From NCBI RefSeq assembly GCF_009680455.1, contig NZ_WKRD01000005.1:124001-188000 (forward strand): DNA of 64,000 bases, read 5' to 3'. Position 1 is the stretch's first letter, and each line of letters begins with the position of its first letter. This document shows positions 7,230 through 16,226 of the stretch, in pieces. Both the position numbers and the translations under genes were made by a program. The DNA is from Lachnospira eligens. Lineage in GTDB: Bacteria; Bacillota; Clostridia; Lachnospirales; Lachnospiraceae. Below the pieces are notes generated by a model. The model made no database searches. It was not told the DNA's origin and saw nothing but the letters and a program-made list of their open reading frames with translations.

Positions 7230-8876
7230 ATGGAAAAGAAATGTATTAAGATTAGTAATATAAAGATATCTCCTGATAAAGATACAGCATTTTTAGAAGG
7301 AATTATAAGAAAAGAATTAAGACTTGGAAAAGATGCACAGATTGATTATGAAATAGCAAAAAGGTCACTTGACTGCAGACACAAGCCTCAGGTTATGCAT
7401 ATATACAGTGTCGAAGTGTATAAGGTGGTGCGTTCCGGCAGGGAAGAAAAGCTTGAGAATATAATTAAGAAATCAGGCTGTAAAAATGCTGTTATGTCTA
7501 AAAGGGTTATCTATAAGTTTCCTGTTAATGCGACAGAAAATGTTAATGAAGATGAAAGACCTGTAGTTATCGGGTTTGGACCGGCAGGAATATTCTGTGC
7601 TCTTGAGCTTGCCAAAGCGGGGCTTAGACCTGTTGTATATGAGCGTGGACAGGATGTTGATACAAGAACGAAGAAGGTTGCACAGTTCTGGGAGACGGGG
7701 GAGCTTGATACAGAATGTAATGTTCAGTTTGGTGAAGGCGGAGCAGGCACATTTTCTGATGGAAAGCTTAACACACAGATTTCAGATACATTTGGAAGAA
7801 TAAGATATGTTCTGCAGAGCTTTGTAAAGTTCGGTGCATCAGAAGAGATTCTGTACGCCAATAAGCCGCATATAGGAACAGATGTGCTTGCGGTTGTAAT
7901 TAAGAATATAAGACAGCATATTACTGCGCTTGGCGGTGAAGTTAATTTTGGAAGCTGTCTTAAAAAGATTGAGATTAAAGACGGAAAAGTGTGTGGTGTT
8001 GTCATATCTGACAAAGATGGCGAGTATGCAAGAAAATGCAGTAAAGTGTGCCTTGCAATAGGTCACAGCTCAAGAGATACATTTGAATATCTTCACAGTG
8101 AGAATATAGATATGGAGCCGAAGCCTTTTGCTGTTGGAGTAAGAATAGAACATCCTCAGGAAATGATTAATTATAATGCTTATGCTGATGCTGCATATGA
8201 GCTTCCGGCTGCTGATTATAAAGTTACTTACAAGACAAAGAATACAGATAAAGAACGAGGTGTGTATTCTTTCTGCATGTGTCCAGGAGGTTATGTTGTT
8301 AATGCTTCATCAGAGAACGGCAGGACATGTGTTAATGGAATGAGTTATTCAGGCCGTGATTCCCGCAATGCTAATTCAGCAATAATTGTTACAGTCGGAC
8401 CGGATGATTTCGGACATGGAGTACTTGACGGAATAAAATTTCAGAGACAGTTAGAAGCAAACGCTTATGCTGAAGGAAATGGAAAAGTTCCGGTACAGTT
8501 ATTTGGCGATTTTGAAAAAAATATAACAACAACGGAATTGGGAGAGGTTGAGCCTTGCATAAAGGGTGAATATACATTTGCTAATCTTAGGAATGTATTA
8601 CCTTCTTATGTGACAGATTCGGTTGTTGAAGGTGTGCATGGTTTTTCAAGATTTATACATGACTTTGACAGGAAAGATGCCGTACTTTCGGGTGTTGAGA
8701 GCAGAACATCAAGTCCTGTAAGAATAATAAGAAACGATGAACTTGTAAGTACATCAGTATGTGGATTGTATCCGTGCGGTGAAGGTGCAGGGTATGCAGG
8801 AGGCATAACATCTGCTGCAGTTGATGGTGTTAAGGTTGCGGAATATATGGCAGTAACAGCTGCTTGTATGGGATAA
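7230..8876 (+). CDS. COG2509-type FAD-dependent dehydrogenase
   Basis: A 548-residue protein. Residues 1-95 form a small N-terminal domain. The FAD-binding glycine motif VVIGFGPAGIFCALELA follows near residue 112, then CNVQFGEGGAGTFSDGKLNTQ, characteristic of the large uncharacterised FAD-dependent dehydrogenase group. The C-terminus holds LYPCGEGAGYAGGITSAAVDGVKVAEYMA, which completes the cofactor site. The gap to the previous flavoprotein gene is five bases, so the two are co-transcribed. Substrate and reaction are unknown. Confidence 0.85.
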   Translation: MEKKCIKISNIKISPDKDTAFLEGIIRKELRLGKDAQIDYEIAKRSLDCRHKPQVMHIYSVEVYKVVRSGREEKLENIIKKSGCKNAVMSKRVIYKFPVNATENVNEDERPVVIGFGPAGIFCALELAKAGLRPVVYERGQDVDTRTKKVAQFWETGELDTECNVQFGEGGAGTFSDGKLNTQISDTFGRIRYVLQSFVKFGASEEILYANKPHIGTDVLAVVIKNIRQHITALGGEVNFGSCLKKIEIKDGKVCGVVISDKDGEYARKCSKVCLAIGHSSRDTFEYLHSENIDMEPKPFAVGVRIEHPQEMINYNAYADAAYELPAADYKVTYKTKNTDKERGVYSFCMCPGGYVVNASSENGRTCVNGMSYSGRDSRNANSAIIVTVGPDDFGHGVLDGIKFQRQLEANAYAEGNGKVPVQLFGDFEKNITTTELGEVEPCIKGEYTFANLRNVLPSYVTDSVVEGVHGFSRFIHDFDRKDAVLSGVESRTSSPVRIIRNDELVSTSVCGLYPCGEGAGYAGGITSAAVDGVKVAEYMAVTAACMG

Positions 8877-8878
8877 TA

Positions 8879-8907
8879 TGGACTTTTTAATAAAAATATA
8901 GTAAAAT
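8879..8907 (+). promoter_or_regulatory. Candidate proB promoter
   Basis: TGGACT (8879-8884) and TAAAAT (8902-8907) are separated by 17 bases and begin just after the preceding stop codon. A short inverted repeat, CCAGTA (8911-8916) with TACTGG (8928-8933), follows in the untranslated leader and reaches into the ribosome site GGAGA. Both signals are weak. Confidence 0.35.
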
Positions 8908-8945
8908 AGACCAGTATTTGATTTTTTTACTGGAGATATTAAAAT

Positions 8946-9797
8946 ATGGGGAATTATAGAGAGTTTATAAAAGATAAGAAAAGAATTGTTATAAAGATAG
9001 GTTCATCTTCACTTATGCATGAGCAGACAGGCAGATTGGACCTTTTAAAGATTGAAAAGCTGGTAAGGATTCTTATTGATATTAAGAATTCAGGAAAAGA
9101 TGTTGTTTTAGTTTCTTCTGGTGCAATAGCTGTGGGAAGGGCTGTTATAGGACTTTGTGACAGACCTACAGAACTTCCGGTAAAACAGGCATGTGCATCC
9201 ATAGGACAGGCTAAGTTAATGATGGTTTACCAGAAGATATTTGCAGAATATGGTGCAGTTGCATCACAGGTTCTTCTTACCAAGAATACAATAGTTAATG
9301 ATGTTAACAGAACTAATGCGCAGAATACATTTAACGAAATCTTAAAACTTGGGGCAGTTCCAATCGTTAATGAGAACGATACAGTATCAACTTACGAGAT
9401 TGAACAGCTACAGGCTTTTGGAGATAATGACAGACTTTCAGCAATTGTTGCTTCAATTATCGGAGCGGACCTTCTTATTCTGTTATCTGATATTGATGGT
9501 CTGTATACAGATGATCCAAACACTAATCCTAATGCAAAATTTGTTGAAACTGTATACGAGATTGATGAGAAGCTTATGGGAATGGGTAAAGATTCATCTG
9601 GCAGTAATATGGGGACTGGCGGAATGACAACCAAGCTTATTGCAGGAAAGATTGCAACACTGTCGGGGGCGGATATGATTATTACTAATGGTAATGATGT
9701 TGACAATATTATCAGGGTTATGGCAGGAGAGAATGTTGGAACATTGTTCTTAGACCACAGAGCATCTGATTTTGACCTGATGTCTCTTATAGATTAA
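8946..9797 (+). CDS. proB: Glutamate 5-kinase
   Basis: Phosphorylates the gamma-carboxylate of L-glutamate, the first step of proline synthesis. The 283-residue protein is an amino-acid-kinase fold with KRIVIKIGSSSLMHE at the N-terminus, VLVSSGAIAVGRAVIGL, the glutamate-site stretch PIVNENDTVSTYEIE and DNDRLSAIVASIIGADLLILLSDIDGLY. It lacks the C-terminal PUA domain of the 367-residue Escherichia coli enzyme, as in many Firmicutes. GGAGA precedes the ATG by nine bases. proA follows after three intervening genes on the same strand. Confidence 0.95.
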   Translation: MGNYREFIKDKKRIVIKIGSSSLMHEQTGRLDLLKIEKLVRILIDIKNSGKDVVLVSSGAIAVGRAVIGLCDRPTELPVKQACASIGQAKLMMVYQKIFAEYGAVASQVLLTKNTIVNDVNRTNAQNTFNEILKLGAVPIVNENDTVSTYEIEQLQAFGDNDRLSAIVASIIGADLLILLSDIDGLYTDDPNTNPNAKFVETVYEIDEKLMGMGKDSSGSNMGTGGMTTKLIAGKIATLSGADMIITNGNDVDNIIRVMAGENVGTLFLDHRASDFDLMSLID

Positions 9798-9838
9798 GGC
9801 TGATTGAAGATTACTTGGACGACAACGGGAGGTCATAC

Positions 9839-10984
9839 ATGGATATTAAGCTGATGAGGAATTCGGAGAAGGGAATATTTTATTCTATTAATGACAGGCT
9901 TTTAATGCAGATAACAGATGATAATTATCAGTATCAGGGTCTTCAGGGAAAGAAATATTTTATTCTGAATGCAGCAACTAATGAAAAATTTGAAGTGGCA
10001 TCGCAGATTAAGAAGTATAATTTCTGTAAGGTGAGATATGCATGCCTTGAAAGAAATTATATGTTCTTCACATCACTGGAATCAGTGACTGAAAGCCGTA
10101 CACTTCTTACTGTATACAGGTTTATGTTCGATACTAATGAGAATGAGGCAGTATTCAGTATGGAGATAGATAATACTGATATATCTGATGGATTGAGATA
10201 TTATATATTTGTTATGGATTCTAATTATTTTTTTGTTGAAAAGCTTGAAAAGAAAGGAAAACTGAAAGATATATTTCTCTATGATATTAATTCTGAAACA
10301 GATAATGATATGAGTGATACATTTGTGAAAAATACAGGTATATATAAGGTACTTCCAATAGGTGGAAACAATTGTGTCATAAAATTCGGGGCAGACAGAC
10401 TTGTATCAGATGGAACAGGCGGCGAAGAAAAAATAGCTGTACTTAATGCTAAACAGTTTGTTTCTGAGATATCGTTTAATGGTCAGATGATAACTATGGA
10501 AGAACTTGATGTGTCAGATGAATCGACTACATTTCCATATATAAAGGCAGGTTCTGGAAAGATTATTTATTCGAAATATAATTTTAATAGTCAGTCAGAA
10601 GAAATCATTATATATGATGCTATAACAAAGGTTAAGCAGGTAAGACTTAATAATAATGTTGAACATGCAATGGATTTAAGTTTTACTTATATTATCAATG
10701 ATATCCCATATTTACTTAAAAAAGTGGATAAAAGTACATGCTTTGTTAATCTTAATACACAGAAGCCAGAATACAGGCTTCATTCTGATATGAAATTCAG
10801 ATATATGAAAAATGATATTGTTGTTATAACCCGTATGAGACATCGATTTTTCTTTATTAAGAAAGCTTCTGAATATATTGAAGCATATAGAATTTTGGAT
10901 CTTCATCATCCTGTGCTTTCTACAAAGGCTGTATATAACAGTTGTGCAGAAAGCGGAGATGATTTGATTATATTTACTAATTAG
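9839..10984 (+). CDS. Uncharacterised 381-residue protein in the proline locus
   Basis: I do not recognise a family. The start is the ATG at 9839 because GGGAGG lies six bases upstream; a TTG at 9815 is open but unsupported. There is no signal peptide or membrane segment. The protein is rich in short aromatic, beta-like stretches (KKYFILNAATNEKF, IIIYDAITKVKQV, KIIYSKYNFNSQ) alternating with charged turns, which could fit a beta-propeller, but I cannot prove repeats by eye. The upstream gap to proB is 41 bases and the stop is 14 bases before the DUF896 start, so it is probably part of the proB-proA transcript. Confidence 0.8.
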   Translation: MDIKLMRNSEKGIFYSINDRLLMQITDDNYQYQGLQGKKYFILNAATNEKFEVASQIKKYNFCKVRYACLERNYMFFTSLESVTESRTLLTVYRFMFDTNENEAVFSMEIDNTDISDGLRYYIFVMDSNYFFVEKLEKKGKLKDIFLYDINSETDNDMSDTFVKNTGIYKVLPIGGNNCVIKFGADRLVSDGTGGEEKIAVLNAKQFVSEISFNGQMITMEELDVSDESTTFPYIKAGSGKIIYSKYNFNSQSEEIIIYDAITKVKQVRLNNNVEHAMDLSFTYIINDIPYLLKKVDKSTCFVNLNTQKPEYRLHSDMKFRYMKNDIVVITRMRHRFFFIKKASEYIEAYRILDLHHPVLSTKAVYNSCAESGDDLIIFTN

Positions 10985-10998
10985 TGACAGAGGTTTGT

Positions 10999-11253
10999 AT
11001 GGTTACAGAGAAAACATTAGAAAGAATTAACGAGCTTTATCATAAATCTAAAGCAGAGGGACTTACAGATGCAGAACTTGCTGAACAGAAGCAGTTAAGA
11101 GCTGATTATGTTAAAGCTTTCAGAGAAAACTTAAGAGGACAGTTAGAATCTATTAAGATTAAGAATCCTGATGGTTCTTTAATAGATGTCAAGGCAAGAC
11201 ATGATGAGAAGATGAAAAGATTGGCAGAGGAACAGGCAGAGAAAGGTAACTAG
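10999..11253 (+). CDS. DUF896 (YnzC-like) small protein
   Basis: An 84-residue soluble protein that begins at the ATG at 10999, where the family start MVTEKTLERINELYHKSKAEGLT falls; a GTG at 10984 would overlap the previous stop. DUF896/YnzC proteins have a short helical hairpin, and the family body is visible in LTDAELAEQKQLRADYVKAFRENL. A paralogue is SOS-regulated in Bacillus, but no LexA box is seen here. Molecular function is unknown. It directly abuts the 5-formyl-THF cyclo-ligase gene (stop at 11253, start at 11254). Confidence 0.85.
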   Translation: MVTEKTLERINELYHKSKAEGLTDAELAEQKQLRADYVKAFRENLRGQLESIKIKNPDGSLIDVKARHDEKMKRLAEEQAEKGN

Positions 11254-11814
11254 ATGGATAAGAATGAAGTGCGTCAGCTTATTATGAACCGCAGACATGA
11301 ATTGTCAGATGAAGATATTGAAATGCAGAGCGGACTTATAATTGACAGATTGAAAAAATCGGACATATATAAGACATCGGAAAATGTATTTCTGTATATG
11401 AGCTATAACAGGGAAGTTGATACATATATGCTTCTTTCGCAGTGCTTTATGGATGGCAAGAAAGTATATGCTCCAAAAGTTTTATCAAAGACACAGATGG
11501 AGTTTTATTGCTTATCTGATGAGAATGATCTTGTAAGTGGTTATATGGGAATTATGGAACCGTCTGACGTCTGCGATAAAGCTAAGATCAGAGATGGACT
11601 TTTTATTATGCCGGGGCTTGCGTTTGATTATGATTTTCACAGAATAGGTTATGGCGGAGGCTTTTATGACAGATATCTATCGGAAGATAATACATTTATA
11701 AAAGCGGCACTTGCTTTTGATTTCCAGCTTTTAGAGAGTATTCCTTATGAGGAACATGATTTAAAACCGGATTATATTATTACACAGACACAGTTTATAA
11801 GGAGGGAGAATTGA
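11254..11814 (+). CDS. 5-formyltetrahydrofolate cyclo-ligase
   Basis: A 186-residue cytosolic enzyme converting 5-formyl-THF to 5,10-methenyl-THF with ATP. Family landmarks are the basic N-terminus [40 protein letters not shown] with the nucleotide/folate-binding GGGFYDRY, and the C-terminal [11 protein letters not shown]. The gene has no gap from the DUF896 gene, and its TGA overlaps the proA ATG (TGATG), so translation is coupled. Confidence 0.93.
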   Translation: MDKNEVRQLIMNRRHELSDEDIEMQSGLIIDRLKKSDIYKTSENVFLYMSYNREVDTYMLLSQCFMDGKKVYAPKVLSKTQMEFYCLSDENDLVSGYMGIMEPSDVCDKAKIRDGLFIMPGLAFDYDFHRIGYGGGFYDRYLSEDNTFIKAALAFDFQLLESIPYEEHDLKPDYIITQTQFIRREN

Positions 11815-13061
11815 TGGAATCACTTGAACAGATTGGAATTAAGGCTAAGAAGGCATCAAGATATCTTGCTAAGCTTGGAATAGATGAGAAGAATAAGGCA
11901 CTTGAAGCGGTTGCTGATGCACTTATAGCTAATGCAGAGAGTATAATTGCAGCCAATGAAAAAGACCTTGTTAATGCCAAAGCCAACGGAATGAAGCCTG
12001 CTCTTATTGACAGACTTACGCTTGATGTTAAGAGAATCAATGCAATGGCAGATGGAATAAGAGTTCTTACAGGTCTTGAAGATCCGGTTGGCGAAGTAAC
12101 AGGCATGAAGAAAAGACCTAATGGACTTGTTATCGGAACGAAGAGAGTACCTCTTGGCGTTGTTGCAATTATATATGAGTCAAGACCTAATGTTACTGCT
12201 GATGCATTCGGACTTACTTTCAAGTCTGGCAATGCCTGCATCTTAAGAGGCGGAAGTGATTCTATTAATTCTAATATTGCTATTGCAGATGTTATTGCAA
12301 ATGCACTTTCTGACAACGGAATTAATCCTGATGTTATTAATCTTATAAAAGATACAGACAGAGCACTTGTTAACCAGCTTATGAAGATGAATGATTACAT
12401 TGATGTAATTATTCCAAGAGGTGGAGCAGGGCTTATTAAGAATGTTGTCAACAACAGTACAGTACCTGTAATTGAAACTGGTACAGGGAACTGTCATGTA
12501 TATGTTGATGAATATGCTGATATTGATATGGCTGTCAAAGTTATATATAATGCCAAGACTTCAAGAATTGGAGTATGTAATGCGTGTGAATCATTGGTTA
12601 TTCACAAAGCTGTTGCAAAGCAGGCAATTCCACTTATTGTAAATGCACTTAAAGAAAAGAATGTTGAAGTGCGTGGTGATGAATATGCAATGCAGTGTGA
12701 TTCAAGAATTGTTCCGGCAAGTGATGATGACTGGGGAATGGAATATCTTGATTACATTATATCTGTTAAGACTGTTGACTCTGTTGACGAAGCAATAGAA
12801 CATATTAATACATATAACACAGGCCATTCAGAGTCAATAATTACTAAAGATTACAATAATGCCAACAGATTTCTTGATGAAATAGATGCTGCATGTGTAT
12901 ATGTAAATGCTTCCACAAGATTTTCTGATGGATTTGAATTCGGATTCGGTGCTGAGATTGGAATAAGCACACAGAAGCTTCATGCAAGAGGTCCTATGGG
13001 GCTTAAAGCACTTACAACTACTAAGTATGTTATATACGGAGAGGGACAGATAAGACAGTAA
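11814..13061 (+). CDS. proA: Gamma-glutamyl phosphate reductase
   Basis: NADPH-dependent reduction of gamma-glutamyl phosphate to glutamate semialdehyde, the second proline step. The 415-residue protein has the aldehyde-dehydrogenase-like order: [40 protein letters not shown], the catalytic Cys in [13 protein letters not shown] (about residues 255-258), and the C-terminal [19 protein letters not shown]. The start at 11814 follows AAGGAGGGA by about five bases. It is transcribed with the upstream genes from proB. Confidence 0.96.
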   Translation: MESLEQIGIKAKKASRYLAKLGIDEKNKALEAVADALIANAESIIAANEKDLVNAKANGMKPALIDRLTLDVKRINAMADGIRVLTGLEDPVGEVTGMKKRPNGLVIGTKRVPLGVVAIIYESRPNVTADAFGLTFKSGNACILRGGSDSINSNIAIADVIANALSDNGINPDVINLIKDTDRALVNQLMKMNDYIDVIIPRGGAGLIKNVVNNSTVPVIETGTGNCHVYVDEYADIDMAVKVIYNAKTSRIGVCNACESLVIHKAVAKQAIPLIVNALKEKNVEVRGDEYAMQCDSRIVPASDDDWGMEYLDYIISVKTVDSVDEAIEHINTYNTGHSESIITKDYNNANRFLDEIDAACVYVNASTRFSDGFEFGFGAEIGISTQKLHARGPMGLKALTTTKYVIYGEGQIRQ

Positions 13062-13088
13062 GATGTTTTATAAGTATGGGGTGTTTTT

Positions 13089-14765
13089 ATGATTAGAAGA
13101 GATTTTGATTTAGAAGAAATGAAATATTTTCTTCATCTTGTCGGACAGAGTACAGATGATTATCTTTATATACTGGATTTAACTAATGATAAAGCTGTTT
13201 ATTCAAAATCAATAACTAATGTGTTTGCACTTGATTCAGAGGAATTTTCCAATGCTATGCAGGAATTGGTTAAAGTTGTTCATCCGGACGATATTGATAT
13301 GCTGATGAATGATATAGAGGATGGAATGAATGGAAGAAAGAGCAGTCATAATTTAGAGTATAGATGGAAAACTGTGGATGGAGAATATGTTGCAATAAAT
13401 TGTAGAGGACAGTATATAATAAGCCATGGAGCTATTTACCTTATCGGAAGAATATCGGAGATTGGGAAACAGAGCAGATTTGATAATAATACAGGGCTTT
13501 ACAGGGAAATTGTTCTTGAAAATGTATATAATGAATATGCTAAAACCAGAAATGCGTCAGGTTTTCTTATGCTTGTTGGTGTAGATAATTTTAAAGAAAT
13601 TAATGAAAAATATGGTGCAAAAACAGGTGATGAAGTATTGAATATTCTTACTGATTCAATAAAGAAATATATTGACACACCACTTAGAATATTCAGAATG
13701 CCTGGTGATGAATGTGCCATATTTATGCCGTATTCCATGGAAAATGATATTAATCAGGCTAAGATTCTCTATAAGAGAATAAGAAATCGTATTGACAGAG
13801 CAATTGAAATAAGAAAGTATGATATATTTTTTACAATATCAGCAGGGGTTGCTGAATTTGATACAGAGAAAGACAGTTTTAATGAGTTGTTAAAAAATGC
13901 CAAATTTGCTCTTCATGCTGCCAAACTCAATGGTAAGAACCGATGTGAAATATTTGTTGAAACTGAGTATACAGAGTATATAGAAAAACTTAGTGTTCAG
14001 GATGAATTACGCAGATGTATAAGTGAAGGCTTTGAAGGATTTGAGTTATATTTTCAGCCAATATATAATACCGACGATGACAGTTTGTCAGGAGCAGAGG
14101 CTCTTATAAGATGGAATAGCAGAAAATATGGATTTATAGGTCCTAACACATTCATACCGCTTCTAGAGGACAGTGCACTTATTATTCCACTTGGAAGATG
14201 GATAATTAATACTGCTGCTAAGGCATGCAACAGATGGATTACCAGTATTCCGGATTTTGTTATGCATATTAATTTGTCTTTTGTACAGATTGTCAAAAGT
14301 AATATAGTTAAAGATGTATTAGAGAATATCGAAAGATACAGTGCAGCTAATAATCATTATGTATTTGAAATAACAGAAACTATAGAGATGGACCAGATAC
14401 CAGCTGTTCAGAACGTATTTAAAGAATTTGTAAAGAATGAATTCAGATTCGCAATTGATGATTTTGGAACAGGATATTCAAATTATGGATATATGCGTGA
14501 CAGAACATTTGATATAGTTAAAGTTGACAGGTCTTTTGTAACTGATATAGATAAACTTAAAGATAATTATCTTATGGTAAGTTTTATAATTAAGATGGCA
14601 CATGAGATGGGATTGCATGTGTGTATTGAGGGTGTTGAAACAAAGGAAGAACTTTCATGTGTTAAGAAACTTGGTGCAGATTATATTCAGGGATACTATT
14701 ATGGTAAACCGGTATGCTTACAAGATTTTGAAGAACAGCACTTGAAAAGATTTGTATTAGGATAA
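13089..14765 (+). CDS. PAS-GGDEF-EAL protein, probable c-di-GMP phosphodiesterase
   Basis: 558 residues without membrane segments. A PAS-like sensor (about 1-125) precedes a GGDEF domain (about 140-295) and an EAL domain (about 310-555). The cyclase signature near residue 203 reads MPGDEC rather than GGDEF, so cyclase activity is unlikely although nucleotide binding could remain. The EAL domain keeps its expected catalytic and metal residues: GAEALIRWN, HINLSFVQ, FEITETIEM, AIDDFGTGYSN, DIVKVDRSFV, CIEGVETKEEL and GADYIQGYYYGKP. It is therefore likely a phosphodiesterase controlled by its PAS domain. It is read in the same direction as proA, 27 bases downstream. Confidence 0.9.
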   Translation: MIRRDFDLEEMKYFLHLVGQSTDDYLYILDLTNDKAVYSKSITNVFALDSEEFSNAMQELVKVVHPDDIDMLMNDIEDGMNGRKSSHNLEYRWKTVDGEYVAINCRGQYIISHGAIYLIGRISEIGKQSRFDNNTGLYREIVLENVYNEYAKTRNASGFLMLVGVDNFKEINEKYGAKTGDEVLNILTDSIKKYIDTPLRIFRMPGDECAIFMPYSMENDINQAKILYKRIRNRIDRAIEIRKYDIFFTISAGVAEFDTEKDSFNELLKNAKFALHAAKLNGKNRCEIFVETEYTEYIEKLSVQDELRRCISEGFEGFELYFQPIYNTDDDSLSGAEALIRWNSRKYGFIGPNTFIPLLEDSALIIPLGRWIINTAAKACNRWITSIPDFVMHINLSFVQIVKSNIVKDVLENIERYSAANNHYVFEITETIEMDQIPAVQNVFKEFVKNEFRFAIDDFGTGYSNYGYMRDRTFDIVKVDRSFVTDIDKLKDNYLMVSFIIKMAHEMGLHVCIEGVETKEELSCVKKLGADYIQGYYYGKPVCLQDFEEQHLKRFVLG

Positions 14766-14789
14766 GTATAGAATGGAGAATTGTAGATA

Positions 14790-16211
14790 ATGCAGGAAGT
14801 TAATAACACCAGTGCACTTGAAGAACAGCTTTATTATATTGGAGAATGTAAGAAGTTCCTGGAAAAGAAAACAAAAGAAATAGGCAGACCGTTATATGCA
14901 TGTGTACACACATTTGGCTGCCAGATGAATGCCAGAGATTCTGAGAAGCTTCTCGGGGTACTTAAAGAGATTGGATATCTTGAGACAGAGGATGAGGATA
15001 AGTCAGATTTTGTTATATATAATACATGTACTGTAAGAGAGAATGCTAATCTTAAGGTTTATGGACGTCTTGGACATCTTAAGAATGTCAAAAGAAAGAA
15101 TCCGCATATGCTTATTGCAATGTGTGGCTGTATGATGCAGGAGCCTGATGTGGTCGAGAAGATAAGAGATTCTTATAAGTTTGTTGATATTGTTTTTGGT
15201 ACATTTAATATATATGCAATGGCAAAGCTTATATATAACAGAATTACATCAGGAAGCCAGGTTATTGATATCTGGGAAAAGACAAAGGATATTGTTGAGG
15301 AGCTTCCTACAGAAAGAAAGTTCCCATTCAAATCAGGTGTTAATATTATGTACGGCTGTAATAATTTCTGTACTTACTGTATCGTGCCTTATGTACGAGG
15401 AAGAGAGATAAGCCGTGAGCCTAAGGATATCATTATGGAGATTGAAAGGCTTGTAAAGGATGGCGTCAAAGAAGTTATGCTTCTTGGACAAAATGTTGAT
15501 TCTTATGGAAAGACACTTGACAAGCCTGTATCATTTGCGCAGCTTCTAAGAGAGATTGATAAGATAGAGGGACTTGAAAGAATCAGATTCATGACACCTC
15601 ATCCTAAGGATATTGAGGAAGAGACTCTTGAAGTTATAAGAGATTCCAAGAAAATATGTAATCATATACATTTTCCACTTCAGTCAGGAAGCTCAAGGCT
15701 TCTTAAGCTGATGAACAGAAAGTATACTAAAGAGCATTACTTAGAGCAGGTTGAGATGATAAGAAGAATACTGCCCGATGTTTCTATTACAACTGATATT
15801 ATTGTTGGGTTTCCAGGAGAGACAGAGGAAGATTTCGAGGATACTATTGATGTTGTAAAGAAAGCAAAGTTTGATAGTGCATATACATTTATATATTCAA
15901 AAAGAACAGGTACGCCTGCTGCCAGAATGGAGAATCAGGTGCCTGAGGATGTTGTTAAGGACAGATTTAACAGACTGCTTGCAACTGTAAATGAGGTGTC
16001 ACATGAGCATATCAGAAGATATGAGGGCATGGATATGAAAGTCTTGGTTGAGGGTAAAGATGACCATGAAGAAGGTTTTGTTACAGGCAGAATGACTAAT
16101 AATATTCTTGTACATTTCGCAGGGGATGAATCACTTATCGGACAGATTGTTACAGTACATCTTGACGAATGTAAAGGATTTTACTATATGGGCAGACTTA
16201 TCGAGGATTAA
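14790..16211 (+). CDS. miaB: tRNA 2-methylthio-N6-isopentenyladenosine synthase
   Basis: A radical-SAM methylthiotransferase acting on i6A37 of tRNAs that read UNN codons; MiaA, encoded downstream, makes its substrate. The 473 residues comprise the N-terminal cluster domain (FGCQMNARDSEK, NTCTVRENANLK, CGCMMQ), the radical-SAM CxxxCxxC in YGCNNFCTYCIVPYVRG near residue 188, and a C-terminal TRAM domain. An ATGGAGA site precedes the start. The gap to mutS is 15 bases. Confidence 0.96.
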   Translation: MQEVNNTSALEEQLYYIGECKKFLEKKTKEIGRPLYACVHTFGCQMNARDSEKLLGVLKEIGYLETEDEDKSDFVIYNTCTVRENANLKVYGRLGHLKNVKRKNPHMLIAMCGCMMQEPDVVEKIRDSYKFVDIVFGTFNIYAMAKLIYNRITSGSQVIDIWEKTKDIVEELPTERKFPFKSGVNIMYGCNNFCTYCIVPYVRGREISREPKDIIMEIERLVKDGVKEVMLLGQNVDSYGKTLDKPVSFAQLLREIDKIEGLERIRFMTPHPKDIEEETLEVIRDSKKICNHIHFPLQSGSSRLLKLMNRKYTKEHYLEQVEMIRRILPDVSITTDIIVGFPGETEEDFEDTIDVVKKAKFDSAYTFIYSKRTGTPAARMENQVPEDVVKDRFNRLLATVNEVSHEHIRRYEGMDMKVLVEGKDDHEEGFVTGRMTNNILVHFAGDESLIGQIVTVHLDECKGFYYMGRLIED

Positions 16212-16226
16212 TCAGGGAGTAATATA

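Noticed and set aside
8911-8933. Riboswitch or attenuator ahead of proB
   Set aside because: Only a 6-bp stem is present and the leader is about 30 bases, too short for any known aptamer.
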